This document shows positions 43,644-52,018 of a stretch of 52,018 bases of DNA, piece by piece. The notes below the pieces were generated by a model that was not told the DNA's origin, made no database searches, and saw nothing but the letters and a program-made list of their open reading frames with translations. Source of the DNA: Thoreauomyces humboldtii (taxonomy: Eukaryota; Chytridiomycota; Chytridiomycetes; Spizellomycetales; Powellomycetaceae); assembly GCA_027596035.1 (NCBI GenBank), contig JADGJA010000063.1, positions 1-52,018 on the forward strand, given 5' to 3'. Each line of letters opens with the position of its first letter. Within the stretch, counting starts at the first letter, position 1. Made by a program: the position numbers and the translations under genes.

Positions 43644-45627
43644 TTCTGAGTAAGTTTACGATGGATATCGAACCTGCAATCTTGCAGGGATGCGCTAACG
43701 GGAAGAACGTAAGCTCGTCGGATGAGATCAGGTTGATAGTGGCTGAGATCCGGTACGTATTGATACGCGACGAGGGTGCGAAGCCAGCGTAAGTGTGAGC
43801 TATGCAAATCGGGTTTCTGAAGCGGAACAAAGTGTCTCCGACGTGTTGCTGGATTTATACGATGGGAAGCGCGGTGGGGCGCGGGATCGAGCCCTCTTCT
43901 TTTGGCTTGCCTCTTGTACCGTCCGCAACAAGCTCGTGGTGACTGCGGGAGATGAAAATACAAAAAAGCCTCGGCGAGTCGGGCCGCAGAGGTAAGAGAC
44001 TCTTTGGGAGAGCGAAGGGGGGGGTGGATTTTTTCTCGGTAGCTTTTGACGGTGGTGGACCGGGAGGGTCTTTCTTGCCTTGCTGCGGGCGAGAGGCTCG
44101 TGCGGACAGGTGGAGGAGCAGCTTCAGCTTGGCCTCGGTTGGTCTTCGTCGTCGTGGGGTTACGACCAAGAGTGCGCACGCAACGCTGTGCTCCCCAGTG
44201 TGAAAAAGCGTAAAAAACGTGAGCTGACATCAGCAGCACACACCCCACACACACACACACACACACACACCCCCCTCGCATTACACAAAATTGTCACAAA
44301 CGACACAAACAAGGACGGACCCCGCCATCCAGCCAACCTTCTTTTTTCAATCGTTTTGCAATGCTCCGACCGTCCGCATCTCCCACAGCCACACTTCAAC
44401 CCGACGGACTGAACGGAGAGTGGTTCAGGCTCTCATTCCATCTCGAGAAGCACAGGACGATCACATCTGGGGCTGCCGAGGATCTCTGGATGACAGCACA
44501 CGAGGGTACAGTAGTCGGTGACTCGGAGGAAACGGAGACCAATTGACGATACTGCACAAGATGCGAGCGTAGCCATACCGACGATGAGGATATTTGGTCG
44601 ACCGAGTGAGTGCCAAGCTTGAGACAGAGAATCGAGACAGGACGGATCGCTATGATGACGGGATTCGAGACGCTCGTGTCCGAAACTCGCCAGCAGGCAT
44701 ACGGTGCAAGCATTCCTTCTCCCAAGCTACATGTACTGTAGCAAGTGTAGCTTCATCCTCTGATTCATTGTGTGACCACTGTGCCCCTTCTGGATCGCGA
44801 ATGAAGTCTATGGAAACTTATTCGATACGACACTCGACGGCTTCTCCCTGTTCTGTCACTCTGGCTACTTGGCGATACAGTAGTTATCCACGCGCTTGCG
44901 CGTGGATTGAGTATAATCACGCACACTGGACCGAGCGAGTGAGTTTTTGCGCCAAACAACGAGTGAGCGCCGCGAACGAGGACGCAAACGAACGAGAGAG
45001 TGTACAGATGGTGATTATACGAGAAGGCCAGCAAAGCAAGCAGGGGATAACGTACAAATGCATTTTCTGTAGCGTCCACCTCACTGCGTGAAGTTGTATG
45101 TGATGTTGACCGTGATGGTTTGATGCCCTCTGGAATGCGCCCGCCGCAAAGACTCCTCCTGAAACCCTCCCTGCGCCACCTGTTACATGTACACGGTATA
45201 TACAAACCAGCACAATTTAAGGCCTCTCACCCCTCTCACCTCGCCCTTCAGTTCCCTCACGTCTCGACATTCCTGCCCTCACCTTACGCGTCCCGTGTAT
45301 TCACAATGTTTGCCGACGAGTGTCTCCACGTGAAGGACAAAGACACACGGAGGCCCCACGATAAAGTCTTCACCCATAAGCGTAAAAAGACAATAGTCAC
45401 ATGGGAAGAGTGGCAGACCTTGCAAGAAAAGGTTCGAAGGGCAGGCTTTTCCCCATCGTATCAACACAAATTTCTGTACATTCGATTTTACGTTCCCGCC
45501 TTCGTTCATCTGGCCCTCGCCTTGAAGCCTTTCGACCGCTCAAAGTCTCGTCGGTGAGGGATGATTGAATCTGCCGATAGGCTCTGCTTTCAAGCCTTGC
45601 TGAAAAGCGACGTCTTCTTTCTCAGCA
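43644..45627. other. Long intergenic region (2 kb) with CA microsatellite
   Basis: Between the C2-like gene (-) and the candidate gene at 45628 (+). A (CA)n microsatellite occupies 44236-44275. A plus frame with ATG at 45306 (MFADECLHVKDKDTRRPHDK and following, ending 45557) is plausible but unrecognised; it ends at a GTGAGG donor (45554) in the same phase as the acceptor at 45807, so it could be an alternative first exon of the next gene. Nothing else convincing. Confidence 0.4.
44236..44275. repeat. (CA)n dinucleotide microsatellite
   Basis: A CA run interrupted once by CCC near its left end and followed by a run of C. Simple-sequence repeat, no coding role. Confidence 0.9.
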
Positions 45628-46420
45628 ATGGCCCAAGAACGCAATCGGTTCCTGTACGGACGAAGGACGTCTTCTTGGCTTCCACCCGCGTCTAGGATGC
45701 TTGCTTGGGAACGTCTGTATGTATGAACACTCACGCTCTCAGGGTACTGGAGCGTCTTTGTGCTCATGCCGTTCCTGCTTTCTCTCTCTACCCTCTCTCC
45801 TGGATAGGTATCGCGATGAAGGTCTGCCCTCCTACACCGCCGCCGTCGGCACTGAGTCGGGGTCCGAGTCTGAGTCCGAATCTGAGGCCGAGTCCGAGTC
45901 CGAGTCCGAGTCCGAACCCGCTGATCAAGGCAGTTACATATGTCATGACGATTGCTCACGGTCGCGGAGCGGGAGCTCAGATTGTCGAGGCTGGAGCGTT
46001 CCCAAACCTCTTACTTACCTGTCCATCGTCTTCAATGTCCTTTCGATCTTGGTTTACGCGCAGTTTCATCTCGGGGAGAGCGTTTCTGGTGCGTGGAACC
46101 TCTGGGATGATCTTGGCCGGGAAATCAATTCTAATCGATCCTACAACAGCCAAAGCCTCGGACAATTGCTCCTAACGAGCTCGTCACCGTCAACTTCTGT
46201 CTTCAGGACGACGTGGTACGTAGGAGCCCGTTCGCGTTCTCCTTACGGGGTACACTCTCACCCTTCTTGTCCAGTGGTCATCGTAGCTACTCCCCTTCCC
46301 GCTCACGACAACGGAACAAATCATCGCATGACGGTCTCGAGTACATACATGTATGGTGCTCCCTGTGGTGTATCATACCTACGGTTATCATCTATTGTAC
46401 TCGAGACCGTCATGCGATGA
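45628..46420 (+). CDS. Possible Ser/Glu-repeat protein with one hydrophobic helix
   Basis: Proposed exons 45628-45716 and 45808-46420 (donor GTATGT, acceptor GGATAG, phase 2), 233 residues, joining MAQERNRFLYGRRTSSWLPP...AWERL to YRDEGLPSYTAAVG. An acidic Ser-Glu repeat of about 20 residues follows, encoded by a TCNGAG hexanucleotide array (about 45852-45918), then a hydrophobic segment PLTYLSIVFNVLSILVYAQF (about 141-160) and a Ser/Thr-rich tail. The last ~35 codons lie in the long inverted repeat at 46315-46426, and the stop is inside its right arm, so the natural C-terminus may have been altered. A further intron after 46090 is possible (GTGCGT at 46092, TTCAG at 46206). No family recognised. 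Confidence 0.4.
45852..45918 (+). repeat. Hexanucleotide TCNGAG minisatellite encoding Ser-Glu repeat
   Basis: About eleven imperfect copies of TCCGAG/TCTGAG/TCCGAA within the candidate gene at 45628. On the other strand the same array reads as Arg-Thr repeats in an open frame; that frame is not called. Confidence 0.8.
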
Positions 46421-46426
46421 TTTGTT
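46315..46426. repeat. 31-bp perfect inverted repeat with 50-base spacer
   Basis: The left arm at 46315-46345 is exactly the reverse complement of 46396-46426. Each arm contains ATCGCATGACGG / CCGTCATGCGAT and a CTCGAG XhoI-like core. The spacer holds a smaller palindrome (ATACATGTAT). DNA or RNA would form a strong stem-loop. There is no terminal-repeat/target-duplication structure that would make it a classical transposon. It sits about 310 bases left of the broken hydrolase gene. Confidence 0.9.
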
Positions 46427-46486
46427 AATGATTAATATTAACGATCGTAATCCACCTATAGTAAAAGTAGATCATTCATCCCTACG

Positions 46487-46500
46487 AGGTGATATCACCT
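46487..46500. repeat. 14-bp palindrome AGGTGATATCACCT
   Basis: A perfect palindrome between the long inverted repeat and the hydrolase first exon. It could be a dimeric protein-binding site; the only evidence is the symmetry. Confidence 0.6.
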
Positions 46501-46739
46501 ACAGCCTCCAAAGGGTTTGTTTGGAATCTTCGGACAAGGCAGCCCTTGCAGCAATTTGTGACGGCGGTCGCCACGGTCGCCAACTTCCCGCACACATGTG
46601 GGCGTTCGTTGCCATAGTGCGCACCCCACGAGAACGACATATATATGATATAACCATTGTCTTGTCCTTCGAAAGGCTTGGCTGCTCTCGCAATCTCACC
46701 TCTCATCACACTCACACGCAGGCATACGCTTCGACAACC

Positions 46740-46951
46740 ATGACCGTCGCCAAACCCACTCAAGCTCCATCGACAACACCGCATCCAACTACGCAAGCCC
46801 TCTTCGACTCTCCGCTCTGCCGCCAATTCCTATCCCTTCCTCGCCTCCCGGATCTGATTTGCTTCTGCGAGGTTGGAGACCCCGAAGGCGTCCCCGTCTT
46901 CCTCGTGACGGGAGCCGGAGGTTGCAGACTCATGGGTCTGCTTTTCCACGG
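46740..46951 (+). pseudogene. Alpha/beta-hydrolase N-terminal exon, cut by inversion
   Basis: From the ATG at 46740 the plus strand encodes an N-terminus, then RLPDLICFCEVGDPEGVPVF and LVTGAGGCRLMGLLFH: the first strands and oxyanion-loop region of an alpha/beta hydrolase. At about 46951 the homology stops, and the following bases are the antisense of the terminal coding part and intron of the minus-strand hydrolase fragment. A TATA-like ATATATATGATATAA lies at about 46640-46655, about 90 bases upstream, so the promoter appears intact. The rest of the protein is found inverted at 46980-47905. Confidence 0.7.
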
Positions 46952-46979
46952 CAACGCCACCCTGACTGGCATAGCTTAC

Positions 46980-47905
46980 CTCAACGGCGGCCTGGCTGAC
47001 CATCTCATCGTCCGACCCGTAATAGAAGTGGAGCGGCGTCTTGACCGTCGCTAAGTCGACGTTGAGTTTCCCACGCTTGCCGGATGCCTTGAGCATGTCC
47101 TCCACCAATCCCTCAAACATGTAAAGACGGGGTCGAGCGTGTTCGCAAGCAATCTCGGCACATCCCATCCGCCGTCCCAATCGGTCTTTGGATTGGCTGC
47201 CTTCGTCGCCATGAGGGCCTCCTCCCAGGTCGATTGTGGTTTCTTCGCCCAGATGCAGGACCAGGCGAAGATCCGGTTCACCAGTCTTGTGGCGTGATCG
47301 ACGGCAGGTTCGTCGACCTTGAACGCTCTTTCTTCCTTTACCCCGTCTTCCAGACCGTCGTCCTTTTCGTCAGCCTCCGATCCGATGCATGATCCGAGCA
47401 GGTTGGCTGATGCGCCGGCTAGGGATCGGAACCCTCCCGCCACGCCTCTGACGCTTGTCATCAGCCAGGCGTACTTTGGATCGAACGGTATGCTTGTCGC
47501 GGTTCCCACACAGCCTCTGATCCATGACTCTGGGACTTTTGTGAGCATCTTCATCTTCGTCAGAGCGTGTGGCATGTACGGCATCGTCCATGTTCCGAAT
47601 ATCTGAACAGTGGACACGATGCGATGCGGATGCCTGGAAGCCAGAGCGAGCACGTCCATGGCACCCAAGGAGAAAGCCCTGACACCGAACTGTGCTATCG
47701 CGAGATGATCTGCGATGGCCAGGACGAGGTCCGCTACGAACTCGAACGGATCTCGGTCATCCTGGCTCGGACTTCGCGACCCGCTGAGACCCACGCCAGG
47801 TTTGTCGAACGAAATGAGTCGTATGCTTGATTTCCCACACGCGGAGTTGACGGTGGTTCGGAAGGGAACGCATGATACCATTAGCAACGCCAGACTGTTC
47901 CGCAC
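46980..47905 (-). pseudogene. Alpha/beta-hydrolase core fragment in inverted orientation
   Basis: The minus strand from about 47824 reads IRLISFDKPGVGLSGSRSPS, the strand that normally follows the N-terminal part encoded at 46740-46951 (+). It continues with FGVRAFSLGAMDVLALASRH (nucleophile-elbow position, Ser present but AFSLGA instead of GxSxG), lid helices, and VKTPLHFYYGSDDEMVSQAA (the acid-bearing strand), ending at a GTAAGC donor at 46979. Near 47165 the frame changes: CAEIACEHARPRLYMFEGLV is in a different frame from the upstream GGWD, either a frameshift or a 51-base intron GTGCCG...GAG. The final exon with the catalytic His is not downstream. A possible stray piece, ANHCIGDLRQILEDVADS, lies on the minus strand at about 48150-48205, upstream of the core. 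Confidence 0.65.
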
Positions 47906-48783
47906 AGCGGCACGAGAGATCGTTGCTGGTGCTGGTGCCGGTGCGTAACACGTTAGGACATTTCATCTAGTTACGCCTTCATTTTCCTATTGGCAAACCT
48001 GTTGCCACCGTCGTCGTTTGTGTGGACGGAGATATGTACAGCACCCATTAGATTGGTTTCAATACATAGTTTTTTGTGATCGTTCTATGTTCTTTCAAGG
48101 CCGTGAGAGTCCACCAGCCCAGTCCAGTAGAGACAACATACCGGAATCGGCGACATCCTCCAGGATTTGACGGAGGTCTCCTATGCAATGGTTGGCGCAA
48201 GCAGCAGTGGGGTGCACCGGCTTGACCGTGGACTGCTCATGTTAAAGTACTTGATCTAACCCTGATCGTCTCAGCTCAACCGTCCGGCCGAAGAGGCAAG
48301 GGGGTATCGTAAAAACGAGTAGTGCACCATCGTTTTCTCAAGAGGGATCAACCCACTCGCCAAACCAGCCCTCGCCGGCCGAAAGCCCAACCTCTTGAGG
48401 GATCCTATGGCTCTTTCGGGCTATGAAGTTCGTTCCATCTTCGGCATCGATGACGATCCATCTTGCGCGGTGATGTTCTCGAGACGGCGACTGGAAACGG
48501 GTCTCGTCCAGGTACGAGGGAAATGGCGAAAGCCCATCAGAGCGTGGTAAGGTGTCCGAAGGCTCTGGACAGCGCACACCACGCCATTTGCCCAATTTTC
48601 TCTGACGGCTCACCCCCGTTGCAGTCGCCCTTCCCGCATGAGGACCGTACGATCGATCACTTCGTTCCAACCCACCCAACTCCGTTTCTCGGCATACGTA
48701 CTCCTCCCCGTCAGACGTCGTCGGCTCCGATAGTTTATACTGTACATCCCTAGCGACTCTTTTTACGTTCGGAAGCTTTCACA
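47906..48783. other. Intergenic, MVD1 promoter and rearranged DNA
   Basis: 878 bases between the hydrolase fragment and MVD1. The minus-strand segment 48205-48150 looks like an exon end with a GTATGT donor at about 48147. The stretch just before MVD1 has TAGTTTATACTGTACATCCC at 48731-48750, a TATA-like plus ACTGTACA element. Nothing else recognised. Confidence 0.4.
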
Positions 48784-50019
48784 ATGACTACCGTGACCGC
48801 ACGCCAGTCCACCGTCTCGGCCCCCGTGAACATCGCAGTCATCAAGTACTGGGGAAAGCGAGACACATCCCTCTACCTTCCAACAAACTCTTCTCTCTCC
48901 CTCACCCTCGAGCAGGACGACCTTCGCTCCACCACATCCGTCCGGATCGACCCAGCGTTCACCACCGATCGTCTCTGGCTCAACGGGACCGAGGAACAGG
49001 TCGGAGGGCGGACCCGAAAGGTCATCGACGCCCTCCGTGCCCTGCGAAGGGACCAGGGAGGAGATGACGAGGAACTGGTGGAAGCGGGAATGCATATCTG
49101 CTCGGAAAACAACTTCCCAACGGCCGCGGGTCTCGCGTCGAGCGCGAGCGGGTTCGCGGCGTTGACCGTCGGCGTCGCATCGGCTCTGGGTCTCACCACC
49201 TCGCCCGCTCATCTCTCGAGACTGGCGAGACAGGGGTCCGGATCGGCGTGTCGGTCCTTGTTCGGAGGGTACGTGGCTTGGGAGATGGGTTCGGAACTCG
49301 ACGGTTCCGATTCCTTGGCAGATCAGGTCGCACCTGCTTCCCATTGGCCTCTTCACGCTCTGGTCCTCGTCGCTTCGGCTGCGAGGAAGCACACCCCGTC
49401 CACAGCTGGAATGCAGACCACTTTGGTCACTTCCGCCCTTTTCCCTGCTCGTCTCGCCGTCGTACCCGAGAGGATGAAGGCCATGAGATCCGCCATCGTC
49501 GCTCGCGACTACGACGCGTTCGCCGAACTCACGATGAGGGATTCCAACACGTTCCACGCGGTCTGTCTCGACTCATACCCTCCCATCTCGTACCTGTCGG
49601 ACGTATCGAGGGCCGTCATCCAGCTCGTGACCGCTTACAACAACCTCTTCCTCACTCCCGGAAAGGACGGCCTGGGATCGAAGGGATACAGAGCTGCGTA
49701 CACGTTCGACGCAGGACCCAACGCCGTCCTCTACGTCAGACAGGAGCACGTGGCCGAGATCCTCGCCATCGTGAACGCCATCTTCCCACCTCCCACCGTA
49801 GACCGCGAGGCGTATCTGGGAAAAGCCCAGGAGTACGTCGGAAAGGAGGACGAGAACATGGTGGAAGATCTTCTGAAGAGGATGGACCTGCAGACTTTGC
49901 CCATCGGTAGTCTGCAACGCATCATCGCGACCACCGTGGGCGACGGACCGAGGATCCTGGGATCCGGCGGAGAGGTGTCCCTGCTTGCCGAGAACGGACT
50001 CCCCAAGCGTTTGGCGTGA
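48784..50019 (+). CDS. MVD1: Mevalonate diphosphate decarboxylase
   Basis: Intronless, 411 residues, the family's normal length (yeast Mvd1/Erg19 is 396). It catalyses ATP-dependent decarboxylation of mevalonate 5-diphosphate to isopentenyl diphosphate, feeding sterol and isoprenoid synthesis. GHMP-kinase fold: PVNIAVIKYWGKRDTSLYLP with the conserved Lys/Tyr, LPTNSSLSLTL, the ATP-binding ENNFPTAAGLASSASGFAAL (about 110-129), RQGSGSACRSLFGGYVAW, STAGMQTT, and YTFDAGPNAVLYV with the catalytic Asp. The start ATG is preceded by ACA and follows a TATA-like/ACTGTACA element about 45 bases upstream. High GC3 and lack of introns suggest a highly expressed gene. Convergent with the SAC3-like gene. Confidence 0.97.
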   Translation: MTTVTARQSTVSAPVNIAVIKYWGKRDTSLYLPTNSSLSLTLEQDDLRSTTSVRIDPAFTTDRLWLNGTEEQVGGRTRKVIDALRALRRDQGGDDEELVEAGMHICSENNFPTAAGLASSASGFAALTVGVASALGLTTSPAHLSRLARQGSGSACRSLFGGYVAWEMGSELDGSDSLADQVAPASHWPLHALVLVASAARKHTPSTAGMQTTLVTSALFPARLAVVPERMKAMRSAIVARDYDAFAELTMRDSNTFHAVCLDSYPPISYLSDVSRAVIQLVTAYNNLFLTPGKDGLGSKGYRAAYTFDAGPNAVLYVRQEHVAEILAIVNAIFPPPTVDREAYLGKAQEYVGKEDENMVEDLLKRMDLQTLPIGSLQRIIATTVGDGPRILGSGGEVSLLAENGLPKRLA

Positions 50020-50178
50020 GGATCTGAGCGGGGAAGGTCAAAACTTAGAGTAGTGCATTCCGGTATCGGCGTAACGTGAACATGGGCGTTATCTCGAACA
50101 AATAGAGATTTGCTGCCTTTCCTTTCAGTGCAATGCGAGGCAACAGCCAGTATCAGACAAAATGGTACATGATGTAAC

Positions 50179-51417
50179 TCACGGCACGGCAACGGTCTTG
50201 ACCTTGGGTTTCCGGAATACGACGCTTCCATCTATGATCCTCGAATCTATCGGATCCGGATGAACCAGCTTTGACAATAACGTCCACATAACGTCATCCT
50301 GCCCTCCGCTTCCCTTCTTCACCGCCAGGAGCTCTCGTAGTGTCGTCTCGGGGAGGCTGAGGTACGCTCTCGACAGGATGACCATGGTACGTTCCTGCAC
50401 TAGGTTCCGCACACACTAGAAGGGAAACGCACCTTAGATTTCCGGTTCTTTGCAAGGACGAGATCAGAGAAGTAACGTGGAAATTGCCATTCACCTCCAA
50501 AAACACCCTCTCGTTCGCATCCGCCCTCTCCCACACCGTCGCCAAAGTCCAAAAGTCCACGTCGGTCCTCAGAGCCCGAAACGTCCTCATGGCTCTCACG
50601 ACCCTCTCGTCCCTCCTCACGTCGTCCGGAAATCCTCGATACGTCTCGATCACCTCCCTCGGGTTCCCGTGCAGCCTCCCGTTCGGTCTCGCGTAGCACA
50701 CGAGGTACAATATGGCGTAACTCGAGAACTCTCCGCGTCGCGGGAGGAGGACGTCGGAAGGTGCGGAAGGGTAGTAGGTCGACACGAGACCGAACAGCGA
50801 TTTGACGAGTTCCGGAAAGTTGAGGGTCCGGAGACAGAGGTCGGCGGATCGTTCGTAGATCGTGATGGAGAAGGAGTCATTGGTGGAAGACGCGTGGACT
50901 CCCTCCCGGAGTTTGCCTGATGGGAAACATCATAAAATGGAAATAAAAGTGAGCATCCCGGTTGATTGACTGCGATGGCATGGTCGGCAGCAAGGAAACG
51001 GGAACTCACGCAGCTTGGCGAGTACAGAATCATAGTGTCCCTGCTTCTGAAGCTCCTTTGGTACATCATCCAGTTCCCCAAACTTTTCCCAAAAAAACGT
51101 ACAACATTAATTCCGGCTTCATCGCTACCCGCTCACATTAAAATTGCTACCTGTTTCAAGATATGCTGATAGAACCTCTCCTGCACATCCCTGACGGTCA
51201 AATTCTGATCCTGGTTCTGATCTCCTTCCGAACTCCGGCTGACTAAGGAGAGCCTCTCGAAGTCGTCTTCGAGGGATGTGGGAGGACGGGAGGAGAGGTC
51301 CCTCGTGCTTCTAGACATTCCCGAGGTGGATATACTGGCGTGTCCGCCTCGAGCGGTGGAAGAGAAGGATCCCCGACCACCGCCGCGTGGGTTTCCTCGA
51401 CGCCACGGTTGCGACAT
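50179..51417 (-). CDS. SAC3/GANP (PCI-type) domain protein
   Basis: Proposed exons 51417-51151, 51082-51010, 50916-50495, 50415-50179; 332 residues. The N-terminus is Gly/Arg/Ser-rich (RRGNPRGGGRGSFSSTARGG). The domain starts LTVRDVQERFYQHILKQFGE, LDDVPKELQKQGHYDSVLAK, then FSITIYERSADLCLRTLNFP, LPRRGEFSSYAILYLVCYAR, helices RVVRAMRTFRALRTDVDFWT, and RNLVQERTMVILSRAYLSLP followed by a winged-helix-like end. The order matches the SAC3/GANP family (Sac3, Thp3, SAC3D1); its short length is closest to SAC3D1-type members. Family knowledge: these act in mRNA export, transcription coupling or centrosome function; which applies here is unknown. The last intron is uncertain: the acceptor TCTAG at 50416 is good, but about 20 expected residues near FPRYFSDLVLAKN lie in the intervening DNA in another frame. 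Confidence 0.8.
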
Positions 51418-52018
51418 GGTTTTGAAAAACGGGTCTGGTCAGGACTAAGAGGGAAGGCGGCACAAACTGAGGACGGAGAGACAACGGCTGCGACGGATGA
51501 CAGGGTTGAGAGGATTATGCTCAGTCTCTGTAGAGGAGCGTTGTCAAATGCACTTCGTGCGTATACAGTATTGGTTCCACGTTGCCGGCCCGCACACCTC
51601 CAGCCGCACACACTACAGTGAGAGTCCGACTAGTCCGGACATTGCAATGTTTTGGACAGCAACCGAAAAAGTGACGGCACAACCTTTGCTGGTGACTCAT
51701 CTCCCTCCCCGGTTCTTTTCCCTCCGCCTTGTCGCCAAGAAGAGCCCAAGTGCCAGCCGCCTCCCCCTCAGGCCTCCCTCCGTCGCTCGGCCCAGTCCCG
51801 TCCTGCCAGAAAAGCCTTCTTTTGCCACGGGACAGTCTCTGTGAGCAAAGGAACTGCAGTCCAGGCTTGCTCTCACTTTGGTCTCTTTGGTTTGCTCTCA
51901 CTCCCCCAAGACCAAACCAGTCAGCAGACAGCTCTCCTGGCCGCACAACCCGTCTCCTTCCACTCATCATCCAATTGCAACCCTCGCTTCTATCGCTCAT
52001 CCCCACTCGTACAAGACC
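51418..52018. other. Intergenic, upstream of the SAC3-like gene
   Basis: The remaining 600 bases to the window end. A minus open frame 51521-52006 has no domain, and its composition follows the local GC bias; it is not called. The end of the plus strand (51680-52018) is CT-rich, which could be a leader for a plus-strand gene beyond the window. Confidence 0.4.

Noticed and set aside
45540..45959. Arg-Thr repeat protein on the minus strand
   Set aside because: The repeat is the antisense of the Ser-Glu array; no splice-independent support and no family.
46353..47054. Plus-strand frame taken as one 233-residue protein
   Set aside because: Only the part after the ATG at 46740 up to about 46951 resembles a hydrolase; upstream codons are non-coding and the rest is antisense of the inverted fragment.
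1..52018. tRNA, rRNA, CRISPR or complete transposable element
   Set aside because: GGTTCGA-like strings all fall inside coding exons without a partner A-box or cloverleaf; no spaced direct repeats, transposase, reverse transcriptase or long terminal repeats seen.

Overview
The window is nuclear DNA of a fungus, most likely a basidiomycete. Genes are dense, occur on both strands, and are split by short introns (about 45-95 bases) with GT(A/G)NGN donors, CTRAC/CTGAT branch sites and (C/T)AG acceptors. The gene content is fungal: Thi5-type HMP-P synthase, fused Egt1, GT15 mannosyltransferase, Nic96, Ipl1, Spc2. I cannot assign genus or class from the sequence. Exon boundaries below were placed by eye from splice signals, reading phase and family conservation; none is supported by transcript data.

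Layout, left to right. 0.5-3.5 kb (+): single-pass membrane protein with a cytoplasmic SH3 domain (Fus1-like architecture). 3.8-4.6 (+): double-GNAT acetyltransferase. 5.1-6.5 (-): THI5/NMT1. 7.1-8.4 (+): unknown coiled-coil protein. 8.6-9.1 (-): small four-helix membrane protein. 9.6-12.7 (-): NIC96. 12.9-13.9 (+): mitochondrial rRNA methyltransferase MRM2. 14.1-16.0 (-): Aurora kinase IPL1. 16.3-21.2 (-): large DHX29/57-like DEAH helicase. 21.8-22.6 (-): HNT1 with an apparent 3-base micro-exon. 23.2-24.1 (-): signal peptidase subunit SPC2. 25.1-27.7 (+): ergothioneine synthase EGT1. 28.2-29.6 (-): GT15 mannosyltransferase. 31.1-33.1 (+): bZIP factor with a membrane anchor and an ATF6-like lumenal region. 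33.3-33.9 (-): PIG-L/GPI12 gene lacking its central part. 34.9-36.3 (+): Elongin A-like gene. 36.5-37.9 (-): seven-helix membrane protein. 38.5-40.8 (+): long-chain acyl-CoA synthetase. 41.1-41.9 (-): SHB17-like phosphatase. 42.9-43.6 (-): C2-like protein. 45.6-46.4 (+): possible Ser/Glu-rich membrane protein ending in a 31-bp inverted repeat. 46.7-47.9: alpha/beta-hydrolase gene broken by an apparent inversion. 48.8-50.0 (+): mevalonate diphosphate decarboxylase MVD1. 50.2-51.4 (-): SAC3/PCI-domain protein.

Most genes are unrelated housekeeping functions; there is no biosynthetic cluster, defence island, CRISPR array, tRNA, rRNA or intact transposon that I can see. A loose secretory-pathway theme is present: signal peptidase, mannosyltransferase, GPI de-N-acetylase and an ER-anchored bZIP candidate. 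The most interesting items are the ATF6-like factor, the 3-base micro-exon in HNT1, the hydrolase whose first exon points the opposite way from the rest, and the PIG-L gene without its catalytic middle.
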